Source: Methanobacteriota archaeon (lineage in GTDB: Archaea > Thermoplasmatota > Thermoplasmata > UBA10834). From it: DNA of 64,000 bases. The DNA is taken from NCBI GenBank assembly GCA_020348345.1, contig CP070748.1, positions 1,360,247 to 1,424,246 of the forward strand, read 5' to 3'. Below, in pieces: positions 1 through 9,160 of the stretch (its first letter is position 1; each line of letters begins with the position of its first letter). Below the pieces are notes generated by a model. The model did not search any database, was not told the DNA's origin, and was given only the letters and a program-made list of their open reading frames with translations. The position numbers and the translations under genes were made by a program.

Positions 1-1056
1 CCGGAGGAGAACTTCACCATAGTGATCACAGCGACGAACGTCCTACCTCCCGAGGACTATGTCTACGATGTCAAGGTCAACAACGTTTCCGCGCATTTCT
101 CGTGGATGGCGCCGAAAGAGCACTGCTGGTGCGACGTTTCGAACGAATCGTCATGGCTGGACTCGAGCGGATTGGCGTCGGAGACCTACGAGCTGAACAT
201 GACCGTGCCTGCGGACGCCGTCTCCACGACCTACAGCTATTGCCTGAAGGTTGAATACCAGTGTAGGGGGGCATGGGGCGTTCTTCCGCCTGAGTATTGG
301 GGCGTTGGCATAACCTACAGGGATTTCGTGGTCGCCTCGGAGACGAGCGCCGACATCGAAGGGACCGGTGCCGATATCGCACCGTATCTCGTGTTCATCG
401 CCGTCGTGCTCTCAGCGGGCGCCATAGCCGCGGTGGCCTTCCAGAGGTACGCCAGAAGACCAGCGGGGTCGATGAGGTACGGAGCCAACGCCTATCCGAG
501 CAGCGCGGAGATGTATCCGGTTATAGGCCCCGCGCCGGGAGAGCACTTCCCGGTGGAGGTCGGCTTCCTGTACCTCGTCAAGGAAAAGCGCCCCAGAGTG
601 GCGTTCGACATGTTCAACGAGGCCGTGAGGCACGGCGCCATCGGCATGTTGATAGCGAGGGAGCATCCCAACAGGCTCAAACACTCGCACCAGTTCGAGG
701 CGGAGAAGATACTCTGGCTCACGCGAAGGACGGGCGTGGACCACATCGACCCGACCGAGCTGAGCCTGCTGAATCTCAAGATCACGAAATTCGTCGAGAG
801 CGCCGAGAAGGCCGTCGTGCTCATGGAGGGACTCGAGTACACAATCACTCAGAACGACTTCGAGAGCGTCCTCAGGTTCGTAAACCACCTGCACGACTTC
901 GTTCTCATCCACGACTGCGCCGTCATCATGGTGATCGACCCCAGAGTGCTTACGACGAGACAGCTCGCGCTTCTCGAGCGCGCTGCGAAGATAATCGAGC
1001 CGTACGAGGGTCCGGAACAGCCTTCAGAGGAATCGAAGGACGAGGGCCTCGTGTGA
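1..1056 (+). CDS. Membrane protein with C-terminal DUF835 domain (5' partial)
   Basis: The reading frame is open from the first base, so the N-terminus lies outside the window; the first GTG at 22 is unlikely to be the true start. The visible part begins with an extracytoplasmic beta-rich stretch containing N-x-S/T sites. A single transmembrane helix follows at about nt 376-445, then a basic stop-transfer stretch. From about nt 555 to 1010 there is a DUF835 domain, recognisable by its GFLYLV start, the IAREHP and ILWLT segments and the VLMEGLEYT core. DUF835 is a cytoplasmic domain of unknown function common in Thermoplasmata and related archaea and often attached to sensor-like proteins. The topology fits an outside ligand-binding region coupled to DUF835 inside, but no partner is encoded nearby. 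Confidence 0.8.
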   Translation, partial: PEENFTIVITATNVLPPEDYVYDVKVNNVSAHFSWMAPKEHCWCDVSNESSWLDSSGLASETYELNMTVPADAVSTTYSYCLKVEYQCRGAWGVLPPEYWGVGITYRDFVVASETSADIEGTGADIAPYLVFIAVVLSAGAIAAVAFQRYARRPAGSMRYGANAYPSSAEMYPVIGPAPGEHFPVEVGFLYLVKEKRPRVAFDMFNEAVRHGAIGMLIAREHPNRLKHSHQFEAEKILWLTRRTGVDHIDPTELSLLNLKITKFVESAEKAVVLMEGLEYTITQNDFESVLRFVNHLHDFVLIHDCAVIMVIDPRVLTTRQLALLERAAKIIEPYEGPEQPSEESKDEGLV

Positions 1057-1281
1057 CCGCGCGCAAGCGGGTAGTCAGTACAGTCAGTATCCGGAAAATT
1101 CTAAATCGGCGGAGGACCTTCCCGGACGTCGCAGAGGCGACGCTCGCCTTATGCTATGAGAAACCCCTCTGAAGCAAGCATATCGGCTCGGGGCGTTGCG
1201 ACCTTCACAGGCCATGCGCCCACGACCGAGCCGACACAGCCCGGGGTTCGAACGCGTCGCCGTACGGGGGAGGAGAGATCA

Positions 1282-2733
1282 GTGGAGGCGCTCACGGCGT
1301 CCGCTATTCGCAGGGCGGATCGCACATCGGCTGCAATCGTCGCAGCCATGTTGCTCAGCGTGGGCGGCATTGGAGGCTCTCTGGTCCTCATCGGTCAGGC
1401 GAGCGCCGACGACGCCTCGTGGTCTCCTTATCCTTCGATGATGCTCCCGAGAGCATGGCCCGAAACCGTGGTTCTGCCCGATGGCGACATCCTCGTCGTC
1501 GGCGGAGTTTCCATATCGGGTCCGACCGCCTCGACGGAGGTGTTCGACGTCGACGAGGAGTCATGGAAACCGGGGCCTGCCATGGCTGAAAAGAGAGTGG
1601 GCCATACAGTGACTCTTCTTGACGACGGTACAGTGCTCGTTGCCGGAGGTGAGACTGGAAGCGGCGTGACGGACAGCGCGGAGATCATCGATGTCGACCA
1701 TGGAGCGTGCTATTCTCTCCCCGATATGAGCTTCTCACGGTCCGGCCATGCCGCAGTGAGGCTGCAGGAAAGCGGGGTTCTTGTTACTGGAGGGACGGAT
1801 TGGAGCAGTGGCGTGTGGTCCCAGGCTGAGATGTATGACCCAGACTCGCATTCGTGGTCTCCTGCAGGAACGATGGCTCACGCGCGAGTGTTTCTGTCGA
1901 TGCAACTGCTTGAGAGTGGCAAGGCCATCGCCATAGGGGGAGATGACGAAGGCACAAGCGAACTCTACGACCCGGCAACGGGAGAATGGCATGGCGAGGC
2001 GTCGATGTTGGCCAGCAGGCGACATTCGGCGTCGGTCGTGACATCGTCCGGCAGTGTCCTTGTCGCAGGAGGCGTTGGATCTGGCGAGGCTCTGGCGTCG
2101 TCCGAGATGTACGACTCGAATGCTGGTATCTGGCTCCCGGCAGGTGACATGAACGCTCCCAGAGCGCACTTCACGATGTCGCTCATTCCTGATGGCAGGG
2201 TCCTTGCAGCCGGCTCGTGGATGAACGGTGAGGGATCGTTGAAGGCGGCTGAGCTGTTCTGTCAGTGCACGATGACGTGGAATCCCACGACGGCCATGAT
2301 AGAGGCCAGAGGGGCGCATGGCGCGGCAGAGCTACCGAACGGACACCTTCTGATGATCGGAGGACGAGACGGCGATGTTATCATCGCGTCGACCGAGGAG
2401 TACACCCCACCTACCACTGGCCCTGAGCCTCCGCCTTTACCTCCGCCGCCGTACTGCCAGCCCAAGGACATACTGCCATTCATACTCGCGGTGGCGCCGC
2501 AAATGCCGGGGAGCTCGTACAATGGGCTCGTCGCGAAGGTACTGGTCGCACAGGTGTATTACGAGGAGGGGCTCATTGAAGACTGTCTGCACATCCTCGA
2601 TGCGTTCTACAACGAGATTCGGGCCTTCCTCCTCAACGGACATGTCGACGAGGAAGGCAGCTCATCGCTCTATCTCGCGTACGCCTCTGTCGTTGAATGC
2701 CTCGGAGGAGCGCCCCTTCCGGAGATTCCGTGA
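1282..2733 (+). CDS. Secreted kelch-repeat beta-propeller protein
   Basis: The GTG at 1282 is preferred over the upstream in-frame ATG at 1156 because a strong GGGGAGGAG ribosome-binding site lies at 1267-1275. The 483-residue product starts with a hydrophobic signal or anchor segment (about residues 17-38) ending near QASA. At least six kelch units follow, each with the paired-glycine VAGG/IGG signature and a later tryptophan, enough for a propeller. After a proline-rich linker comes a helical C-terminal domain of about 80 residues that I do not recognise. Kelch propellers bind proteins or glycans; the ligand here is unknown. It probably acts outside the cell. There is no obvious operon partner. 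Confidence 0.82.
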   Translation: MEALTASAIRRADRTSAAIVAAMLLSVGGIGGSLVLIGQASADDASWSPYPSMMLPRAWPETVVLPDGDILVVGGVSISGPTASTEVFDVDEESWKPGPAMAEKRVGHTVTLLDDGTVLVAGGETGSGVTDSAEIIDVDHGACYSLPDMSFSRSGHAAVRLQESGVLVTGGTDWSSGVWSQAEMYDPDSHSWSPAGTMAHARVFLSMQLLESGKAIAIGGDDEGTSELYDPATGEWHGEASMLASRRHSASVVTSSGSVLVAGGVGSGEALASSEMYDSNAGIWLPAGDMNAPRAHFTMSLIPDGRVLAAGSWMNGEGSLKAAELFCQCTMTWNPTTAMIEARGAHGAAELPNGHLLMIGGRDGDVIIASTEEYTPPTTGPEPPPLPPPPYCQPKDILPFILAVAPQMPGSSYNGLVAKVLVAQVYYEEGLIEDCLHILDAFYNEIRAFLLNGHVDEEGSSSLYLAYASVVECLGGAPLPEIP

Positions 2734-2752
2734 TACATACGAGTATGTATCA
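2731..2752. repeat. Perfect 22-bp palindrome at the kelch stop codon
   Basis: TGATACATAC, a GA spacer, then GTATGTATCA: two perfect 10-base arms. The first three bases are the kelch gene's stop codon. There is no T-run after it on the plus strand, so it is as likely an operator as a terminator. It lies about 130 bases before the next gene. Confidence 0.6.
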
Positions 2753-2883
2753 TGCCCGCAAAAACGGCTCGAGAATGGGCGTGAAATCGGCTTTGAAAAA
2801 GGCCTCTGTCTGACGATTTCTCGAAGAGCCAGCAACGCCGTGTCTGACGAAATCTTTGAAATAGTAGGTAGTGCATATAGTGT

Positions 2884-3492
2884 GTGCTCGCTAGGGATGC
2901 CGAGCAGGATAGAGGAGGTGAGCGGATCAGGCTAAACAAGCGTGTCTTAGCCACGGCTGCTGCCGCCGCTGTGCTTATCATGAGCATCGCGCTGGTGGTG
3001 TCGTTGATTGGCGGTGATGACAAGCCAGATATCACGACGGATCTGCCGGACGAGCAGCAACCGGACTCAAATCCTGACGACGGTGGTGTCGACGACGGTT
3101 CTGGCGACGACGGGACCGGAGATGACGACCAGTCCAGCGACGACGGCGATGAGGACACCGGCGACGAGGACGAGGGCGATGACGACAAGGAAGAGCCGGC
3201 CGATGAGGAAGAGCAGGCACCGCCCTACAGACACAGGACCGCCAACCAGGACGGAGACACATTGAGGGTGGGCGCTCCTCTCGACAGGTGCTCTCAACAG
3301 CAGGACGAGGTTCAGAGGGTCGCCGATGATATCGGCGACGGAGATCCCAACGGTGACAAGATGGGCTCCGGTGCGGACGGCCCTGCTGACGATATGGACG
3401 CCGACGACGAAGGACAGGCGGAAGGACAACACCAAGACGATCAGGAATCTGCGTCGCAGGCTAATGGCAACACGAACAAGAATAGCCAGTGA
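2884..3492 (+). CDS. Membrane-anchored Asp/Gly-rich acidic protein
   Basis: The product has a short N-terminal part, one hydrophobic helix (about residues 21-43) and then a long low-complexity tail dominated by Asp, Gly and Glu, turning Gln/Asn/Asp-rich near the end. Such tails may bind divalent cations or act as surface spacers; no family is recognisable. The start is uncertain. GTG 2884 opens the frame, but the best ribosome-binding site (GGAGGTGA, about 2913-2920) lies inside it with no canonical in-frame start after it before the membrane helix. It is preceded by about 150 bases carrying the 22-bp palindrome. Confidence 0.6.
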   Translation: MLARDAEQDRGGERIRLNKRVLATAAAAAVLIMSIALVVSLIGGDDKPDITTDLPDEQQPDSNPDDGGVDDGSGDDGTGDDDQSSDDGDEDTGDEDEGDDDKEEPADEEEQAPPYRHRTANQDGDTLRVGAPLDRCSQQQDEVQRVADDIGDGDPNGDKMGSGADGPADDMDADDEGQAEGQHQDDQESASQANGNTNKNSQ

Positions 3493-3737
3493 AGATGCGT
3501 GTTTGAAGACAGAGAAGAAATGAACGATGATAGGCGTCGAGGCAGAGGATCGCGCTCGCCCCCTATGTGATCGCGAACGGTCATCTGTCAAGACTTTCGA
3601 GAACTATCTGGATGCCTTGCGCCCTTAAGCGTCCACGTAGGCTCTGTCGCTCAGGCGCTCTTTCCAAACCTCTTCCCGTTCTCGTATTTTCCCACGGACC
3701 TTCGACGAATAGAAGCTATTCTCGCCATTCTGAAGAA

Positions 3738-5936
3738 TCATCCTGGAGGTGGAGAAGCTCCTCCACGCTCCCCAGGCGCCTGAGGGGGGCGGTCGGATGG
3801 CGGTTTGAGAGGTTGCACCACTACCTTCGCGCTCTTCCAGTGCCCGGTGACGTAGTATTCGTAAGTGCCGGCCCTGTGGAATGTCACGCTCCAATAGTCG
3901 CCTGGTGCGACCAGCAGACCGCTCGCGAATAGTCCGTTGGGGCGCTCGCCTGTTGTGTCGAAATGCCCACTCTTGACTGCGATGCCTGGCGGGGGCGACC
4001 AGGTGCGGTTAACCCATACGACCTTCGTGCCCTCGACCACCGTGACCACTGGAGGGACTATCTTGTCGCCGACGAGATCCACGTAGCTCTCGTATCGAGG
4101 CGGAGGTGGAGGCGGTGGCGGCAGATACGCAGCGCCGTGTGCCTGCTGGTACTGATTCAGACTCCCATGGGTCCTGGGCGGCGGTCTCGCAGTCGGCGTC
4201 TGCACTGAAGCGCTTCGAACGCGTCGTCGCTTCGGACGCGCTGCTACGATTATGACAGGGATGGCGATCAGAATTCCCGCCAGGATGAGGAAGTTGATCA
4301 GCCCCATATCATCCATTATGAAATCCTGAATGTCCTCAAGGAATTGCAGGAAGATGTTGTCGGGCGGAGCTTCATGCACTGGAAGTGACTCGACCTCGGA
4401 TTCGTAGTCAAGGCCGTCCACGATGGCGAATGCTTGGAGATATATCGTGCCGTTCTGCGTCAGCGACGGCAGGTTCTCGACGGTGAAGACCTGCCACGTC
4501 TGGCCCGAGAAGGTCTCGGTGGGGTTCTCGATAGCGCCTACTGAAACACCCCACATCAACGTCGTGTTCTCGATGATGCCCGGATTGCCACCGCTGACCA
4601 TCCAGGCTATGGAGTATGTTGAGTTGGGCTCCACGAACTCAGGCATTTCTGTTATCTTCACTCTCGGCATCGACACCTGCTCGACGGCGTCGAACGCATT
4701 GACGATGCCCCATCCGGTAGTAGGATCGTATCCGGTCTGGGATATGTCCCTCGCGGTGGAATTGATGGTCGCGCCCACCTCCTCAGGAGTGAGTGCTGGA
4801 TTGACGGACAGCATCAAAGCCGCCACGCCCGCGACATGCGGCGCAGCCGCGGAAGTGCCTGAGAGATACTGATAGCTGTCGCCAGCCTGTGTGGAGTAGA
4901 TCGATACACCTGGTGCCATCACATCGAGGCCGGATCCGTAGTTGCTGAAGGACGCTCTCCGCTCGCTCGAGTCTATTGCCCCTACCGCGATGACAGAGCC
5001 GTATGCAGCAGGGTAGCTCACAACGCTCATGCCCTCGTTTCCCGACGCCGCCACCATGACGACTCCGGCCTGGCTCGCATCGTTCACTTCCCTGCGGAGA
5101 GACGTCGACTCGCCGTCAACCCCGAGGCTCATGACTATGACGTCTGCGTCGGCCTCCTCCACCGCCCATTGTATGCCGCTGGCGACCATCGCATCGGTGC
5201 CCTCGCCGCTCTCATTCATCACCTTCACGGCAACGAGGCGAATCTGAGCGAGGCCCGCCATGCCCTCAGCGTTATTAGCCACCGCTCCCACGATGCCGGC
5301 GACGTGAGTGCCGTGGTATGTGTACGTGTTCGGCCTCCATTCGTCATCGTCGTAACCGTGGATGTTGTCGTCCATCGGGTAGTTGTTGTCATCGATGAAG
5401 TTGTAACCGTAATAGCCCTCACTGCTTGTCCACATGTTTGCGGCGAGATCGGGATGCTCCCAGTCTATCCCGGTGTCGAGAACCGCGACCACGACTTCCC
5501 TCGTCCCCTGAGAGATGTCCCAGGCGTCAAATGCGTTGACCGTATCCAAACCCCACTGATACGAAATACCAGGGTCGTTCGGAGTCATCAATGCGCGTAC
5601 TTTCTTCTCGGATGATACGCTGAGCACGCCTTTGAGCTCGGCCACTTCCAAGGCCAGTGATTCGGCGTCGCCATCAGTATCGAGCGTGGCTATGCCGGCG
5701 CTCTTGCTCGAGAACGGCACGGAAACGCCTCTTCCTGCGGCGAATGCGAGAAGCGAATCGTATGAATCGGCGTCGGCGACCTCGATGACGAGGTTTGAGG
5801 AGTTGTCGCTGACGGACATCATCGGACGGTTCGGCTCATCCGGCGGCCTTGCCTCTGCTCCAGAAGCCTCGTTGACGAGCGGTAGCAGGCAAAGGACCAT
5901 TGCGAGCGCCACGATGAACGCGGCTCCAACCCGCAA
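3738..5936 (-). CDS. Membrane-anchored subtilisin-like serine protease with a cupredoxin-like C-terminal domain
   Basis: Residues 1-27 form a signal peptide and about 45-115 an inhibitor-I9-like propeptide. The S8 catalytic domain spans about 125-420 with Asp154 (VLDTGID), His208 (YHGTHVAG), oxyanion Asn300 (AASGN) and Ser362 (GTSAAAPHVAG). An Ig-like region follows, then a transmembrane helix at about 548-566 and a basic RPKRRR stop-transfer stretch. A Pro-rich linker leads to a terminal domain (about 620-710) that reads like a cupredoxin, but the copper-binding Cys-x-x-His segment is YVTGHW, with no cysteine. By this topology the terminal domain faces the cytoplasm. TTG 5936 is taken as the start; a CTG seven codons upstream lies closer to the GAGGTGA ribosome-binding site and may be the real one. 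It stands alone. Confidence 0.88.
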   Translation of the reverse strand: MRVGAAFIVALAMVLCLLPLVNEASGAEARPPDEPNRPMMSVSDNSSNLVIEVADADSYDSLLAFAAGRGVSVPFSSKSAGIATLDTDGDAESLALEVAELKGVLSVSSEKKVRALMTPNDPGISYQWGLDTVNAFDAWDISQGTREVVVAVLDTGIDWEHPDLAANMWTSSEGYYGYNFIDDNNYPMDDNIHGYDDDEWRPNTYTYHGTHVAGIVGAVANNAEGMAGLAQIRLVAVKVMNESGEGTDAMVASGIQWAVEEADADVIVMSLGVDGESTSLRREVNDASQAGVVMVAASGNEGMSVVSYPAAYGSVIAVGAIDSSERRASFSNYGSGLDVMAPGVSIYSTQAGDSYQYLSGTSAAAPHVAGVAALMLSVNPALTPEEVGATINSTARDISQTGYDPTTGWGIVNAFDAVEQVSMPRVKITEMPEFVEPNSTYSIAWMVSGGNPGIIENTTLMWGVSVGAIENPTETFSGQTWQVFTVENLPSLTQNGTIYLQAFAIVDGLDYESEVESLPVHEAPPDNIFLQFLEDIQDFIMDDMGLINFLILAGILIAIPVIIVAARPKRRRVRSASVQTPTARPPPRTHGSLNQYQQAHGAAYLPPPPPPPPRYESYVDLVGDKIVPPVVTVVEGTKVVWVNRTWSPPPGIAVKSGHFDTTGERPNGLFASGLLVAPGDYWSVTFHRAGTYEYYVTGHWKSAKVVVQPLKPPSDRPPQAPGERGGASPPPG

Positions 5937-6153
5937 CAGAGCGTAGTCTTCTTTCAGCGAATCACCTCAAGGCGGTGTAGCAGACATCACTGCTCCAAAT
6001 GCATCAGTGTATAGCCGAACACATCCCGGGAAACGAACAAGTCGGTCCCGCCGATAAATACATTTCCCAATCATTATCTGTTTCGATAGGGACGCGGCCG
6101 CAATGTCTCCGGTCACACAACGTTCATAACGGCCAAAGCATCTCGGGCTGCTG

Positions 6154-6945
6154 ATGGACATCGCGGAGGCGCTGCTGCTAGGGGTCGTCCAAGGGTTGAC
6201 GGAATGGCTTCCGGTTTCGAGCTCCGGGCATCTTGTGATCGCCCAGGAGCTGCTGGGTCTATCGGCAGAGAAGCATCTCCTCTTCGATCTGATGGTGCAC
6301 CTGGGGACCGTGCTGGCTGTCTGCGTCTACTTCCGCAGGGAACTCCTGGGCATTGTCAAAGCGATGCTCTCGACACGAGGACACGGCGACAGAGACGAGA
6401 AGCTCAGAATGCTCGGGTTCATGATTCTGCTGGGGACGATTCCTATCGCTGTCGTCGGGCTGACTTTGTCTGAAAACATCGAAGAAGCGTTCACGGTAAG
6501 AATGGTCGGCATCGCTCTCATAGTGAATGCGATTGTACTCGTCGTTGCGGAGAGGATGGCCTCCGCCGGCGCCAAGAGAGCGATCAGACCTGTGGATGCG
6601 CTCATCGTCGGCCTCTTTCAGGCAGCCGCTATCATACCAGGGATATCAAGAAGCGGCTTCAGCATCTCCGGCGGGTTGTTCCGAGGTATCGAAAGAGAGG
6701 TCGCCGCGACGTTCGCGTTCCTGTTGTCGGCCCCATCGCTGCTGGGCGCTTTCGCGTATGGAGCGATTACCCTCGATGCCCACGACACGGACTTCGGGAT
6801 GATGATGATCGGGCTCGTTTCAGCCTTTGCAGTCGGCATCGTCGCGATAGACTTCCTCCTGAAAGCCATAAGGGCGGGCAAGCTGTGGATCTTCGGTGTA
6901 TACTGTCTGGCGCTCGGGGCTTTGGCGCTCGCAATGACGCTCTGA
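6154..6945 (+). CDS. uppP: Undecaprenyl-diphosphatase family protein (UppP/BacA)
   Basis: An integral membrane phosphatase of 263 residues, the usual length, with about eight helices. The family signature GVVQGLTEWLPVSSSGHL is at residues 9-26 and the second motif, IPGISRSGFSISGG, is in the middle; together they supply the catalytic Glu, Ser and Arg. Bacterial members dephosphorylate undecaprenyl diphosphate. In archaea, which use dolichol-type carriers, the likely role is recycling of polyprenyl diphosphate for glycan assembly, which fits the nucleotide-sugar genes at 13.6-16.8 kb. It converges with the PKD-domain gene, with only 10 bases between the stops. Confidence 0.9.
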   Translation: MDIAEALLLGVVQGLTEWLPVSSSGHLVIAQELLGLSAEKHLLFDLMVHLGTVLAVCVYFRRELLGIVKAMLSTRGHGDRDEKLRMLGFMILLGTIPIAVVGLTLSENIEEAFTVRMVGIALIVNAIVLVVAERMASAGAKRAIRPVDALIVGLFQAAAIIPGISRSGFSISGGLFRGIEREVAATFAFLLSAPSLLGAFAYGAITLDAHDTDFGMMMIGLVSAFAVGIVAIDFLLKAIRAGKLWIFGVYCLALGALALAMTL

Positions 6946-6955
6946 ACGCCGTCGC

Positions 6956-7699
6956 TCACTCCTCGTCCAGCGCCTTCTGGATCTCGATCGCGTACTCGAT
7001 CTTCCTGCGTTCTTCATCTCTGCGCTTCCGCCTCTGACGCAGGTAGACCAGAGATATCGACACTGCAGCAATGACGATGAGTGCCAACGCCAACTCCCAC
7101 CAATAACGCTCGAGAACTCCATCGTCCGAGTCCGCGACCATGGGGTTGGTGTGCTGATTGAATTCGTCCAAGTTCGGTAGACCATCTCCATCTGGGTCGC
7201 TCGCGCCCGTTTGCGAAAGACTGTCGAAGTATCTTGTCTCCCACCAATCGGGAAGAGCGTCGTCGTCGACGTCGGCAACCGCATACACCGCTGTGAAGTC
7301 CATGCCGACGTTGCCATCCTCGTCAGTCACGGTGAGCTTTATCGTGTACAGGCCGAGCGCTTTGACCTGATAGTGCACGACAGCACCCGTCAGGGTGACT
7401 ACTGAGCCGTCGTGCTCCAGCTCCCAGACATATGATGTGATATTCCCGTCCGGATCATAGGAACCGTTGCCTATGAGCTCCAGTGTGGTGCTGCAGTTCG
7501 AGACGACGTCAGGCATCTCGTCTATCTCCGCCACAGGCGCTTCGCCGACCTGGCAAACGGTCGATGGCAGCTCTGATGTCGATCCATCGGTGAGGGTGAA
7601 GGAAACGCATGCCGCAATCGCAACGGCAATGGCGGACAAGGTGCCCGCTGCAGACGGCAATGGACTTCGTGTGCGCATAAACGTCATATCTAAACTCAT
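6956..7699 (-). CDS. Secreted PKD-domain protein with calcium-binding-type Asp repeats and a C-terminal anchor
   Basis: An N-terminal hydrophobic signal is followed by a PKD domain (NGSYDPDGNITSYVWELE is typical). A short segment with two thrombospondin type 3-like calcium motifs (DVDDDALPDWWE and DPDGDGLPNLDEF) comes next, then a transmembrane helix and a charged cytoplasmic tail rich in Arg, Lys and Glu. The arrangement is that of archaeal cell-surface proteins; the ligand is unknown. Three ATGs lie close together (7699, 7687, 7678) with no decisive ribosome-binding site, so the N-terminus is approximate. Confidence 0.78.
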   Translation of the reverse strand: MSLDMTFMRTRSPLPSAAGTLSAIAVAIAACVSFTLTDGSTSELPSTVCQVGEAPVAEIDEMPDVVSNCSTTLELIGNGSYDPDGNITSYVWELEHDGSVVTLTGAVVHYQVKALGLYTIKLTVTDEDGNVGMDFTAVYAVADVDDDALPDWWETRYFDSLSQTGASDPDGDGLPNLDEFNQHTNPMVADSDDGVLERYWWELALALIVIAAVSISLVYLRQRRKRRDEERRKIEYAIEIQKALDEE

Positions 7700-7905
7700 C
7701 CCTGTATCGCTGGATAGACACAAACCGCTGCAACGGGCAGCGGAACAACCGATTTTGAGCGGCGTTCATCAGAACGCCTGAATCGGATATAGCTCTTGCC
7801 ATCGCTATACCGTTACAGAAAGAACTAAGATGGAAAAATCACATGTAAAAAACCAGAGCGGTCGAGCGTTACTGACTGATGAAATGATCGGAACGGTCTT
7901 TGAAT

Positions 7906-8718
7906 ATGGCATCGGACAGTAAGAAGTTGTTTGGGTGCCCTTCCTGCGGGTTCAGAGTGGCTGGCACAGAGGACTCGTGCCCCAGATGCGGGTCCAAGTT
8001 CGAAGAGGAGTCGCAGTTCGAGTGCCCTTTCTGCGGAGAGCCCGCCGACCCATCGTCAAATGAATGCCCGTCATGTCACATCGCCTTCAAGGACTTCGCG
8101 TCAAGGGTGGAGAAGAGAGCGACTGACGAGAGCATCGACAGCCTCCTGACGGAGATCATCGAGAGGGAATCGAGACAGGTCAAAGAGGAGGCGAAGAAGC
8201 TCAGCTGCCCCAAGTGCAGCTGGATGGTTCACAGGACCGAGGAGAGGTGCCCGAAATGCGGGACTGTGTTCTCCGAGGCGGTAGCCTATCAATGTCCTGT
8301 ATGCGCCGCCCTCTTGCCTTCCGATGCTGAGACTTGCGAGGATTGCGGCGCGGTGTTCGTCACGGCTGAGGACGAGACACCGAAGCGGGAAGAGGTGCCG
8401 AAGGAAGCGCCGGCGGAGCAGGAGGGCGCGGTGTCAGAGGCGGAGCTTACAAAGGAAAAGGCCAAGGTCGAACTCGAACCTGCGTCCGAGAAGATCGAGA
8501 CGCTCGTGCCTGGCGGTCCTGAGGAAGATGCGTCAGCCCCTGAGGAGCCGCATGAAACGAAGCCGGAGACTGTCGAGAAGCCGAAGATCGTCGAGAAGCC
8601 GAAGATCGTCGAGAAGCCGAAGATCGTCGAGAAGCCAGAGCCAAAAGCACCGTCCGCCCCAGCGGCTCCCAAGAAGAGAGTCAGGAGAAGGAAGCTCAAG
8701 CCCAAACCGAAGAGTTGA
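7906..8718 (+). CDS. Multi-zinc-ribbon protein with an acidic and KP-rich tail
   Basis: The 270-residue soluble protein carries four zinc-ribbon units in its first 150 residues: CPSCG...CPRCG, CPFCG...CPSC, CPKCS...CPKCG and CPVCA...CEDCG. A helical segment separates the second and third. The C-terminal half is low-complexity, Glu/Pro/Lys-rich, contains perfect repeats of an EKPKIV unit, and ends in a strongly basic RRRKLKPKPK stretch. Zinc ribbons of this kind bind nucleic acid or proteins; the basic tail suggests nucleic-acid contact, but this is inference. ATG 7906 is preferred to the TTG two codons earlier. Confidence 0.72.
   Translation: MASDSKKLFGCPSCGFRVAGTEDSCPRCGSKFEEESQFECPFCGEPADPSSNECPSCHIAFKDFASRVEKRATDESIDSLLTEIIERESRQVKEEAKKLSCPKCSWMVHRTEERCPKCGTVFSEAVAYQCPVCAALLPSDAETCEDCGAVFVTAEDETPKREEVPKEAPAEQEGAVSEAELTKEKAKVELEPASEKIETLVPGGPEEDASAPEEPHETKPETVEKPKIVEKPKIVEKPKIVEKPEPKAPSAPAAPKKRVRRRKLKPKPKS
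8572..8643 (+). repeat. 18-bp in-frame tandem repeat, three perfect copies plus one diverged
   Basis: The unit GTCGAGAAGCCGAAGATC occurs at 8572-8589, 8590-8607 and 8608-8625, then a changed copy to 8643. It encodes VEKPKI repeats within the zinc-ribbon protein. Identity at the DNA level indicates recent slippage or unequal exchange. Confidence 0.9.
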
Positions 8719-8882
8719 AAGGGCCGTTTGCAAAGAAGGCGTGGTCGAGCTGACGAACGACAACATGCCCCGAACGTGCCGGAAAGCGCAGGCGCAATTG
8801 TTATCAGCAATAGTAGCGATAGGTAACACTGTTAATCTGACATGGGTCGTCTGTCCGGGATAACCCCCCAGGAGAAGTTGAC

Positions 8883-9137
8883 ATGCCAGAACGAGGCGAC
8901 AGGTTCCCCCGACCCACCAAATCCCTCGATTGTCTGGGGCTTTTCTGCCCTGAACCGGTGTTCAGGACCCGGGAGGAGATCTCCGGTGTCCCCATCGGAC
9001 AGATCCTGGAGGTCCTGGCGGACGACCCTGCTTCCGAATCGGATATTCGCAGCTGGGCGAGGCATGCGGGGCACGACATCCTCGAGGTTGAGGAGGTCGA
9101 CGGCGGCAAGAGATTTCTTATAAGACGTGGAGCGTAG
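8883..9137 (+). CDS. tusA: TusA/SirA-family sulfur carrier protein
   Basis: An 84-residue protein with the TusA signature: Cys22 in the CPEP motif, preceded by Cys17 in DCLGLFCPEP. TusA proteins carry persulfide sulfur from a cysteine desulfurase or rhodanese to acceptors for tRNA thiolation, molybdopterin synthesis or sulfur oxidation and reduction. An AGGAG site lies just upstream of ATG 8883. It is the first gene of an apparent operon with a DsrE-like protein (23 bases on) and an IscS homologue, so it is probably the small carrier of a sulfur relay. Confidence 0.88.
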   Translation: MPERGDRFPRPTKSLDCLGLFCPEPVFRTREEISGVPIGQILEVLADDPASESDIRSWARHAGHDILEVEEVDGGKRFLIRRGA

Positions 9138-9160
9138 CGTCTGAGGAGGATGTGGCGGAA

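Noticed and set aside
1236-1260. tRNA-like GGGTTCGAACGC string
   Set aside because: No acceptor, D or anticodon arms can be folded around it, and it lies just before a protein start with a good ribosome-binding site.
3567-3932. Plus-strand frame at the end of the protease gene
   Set aside because: It overlaps the cupredoxin-like coding region in antisense and has no recognisable protein features.
8572-8643. CRISPR-like array
   Set aside because: Units are 18 bases with no spacers and are in frame, encoding VEKPKI; it is a protein repeat.
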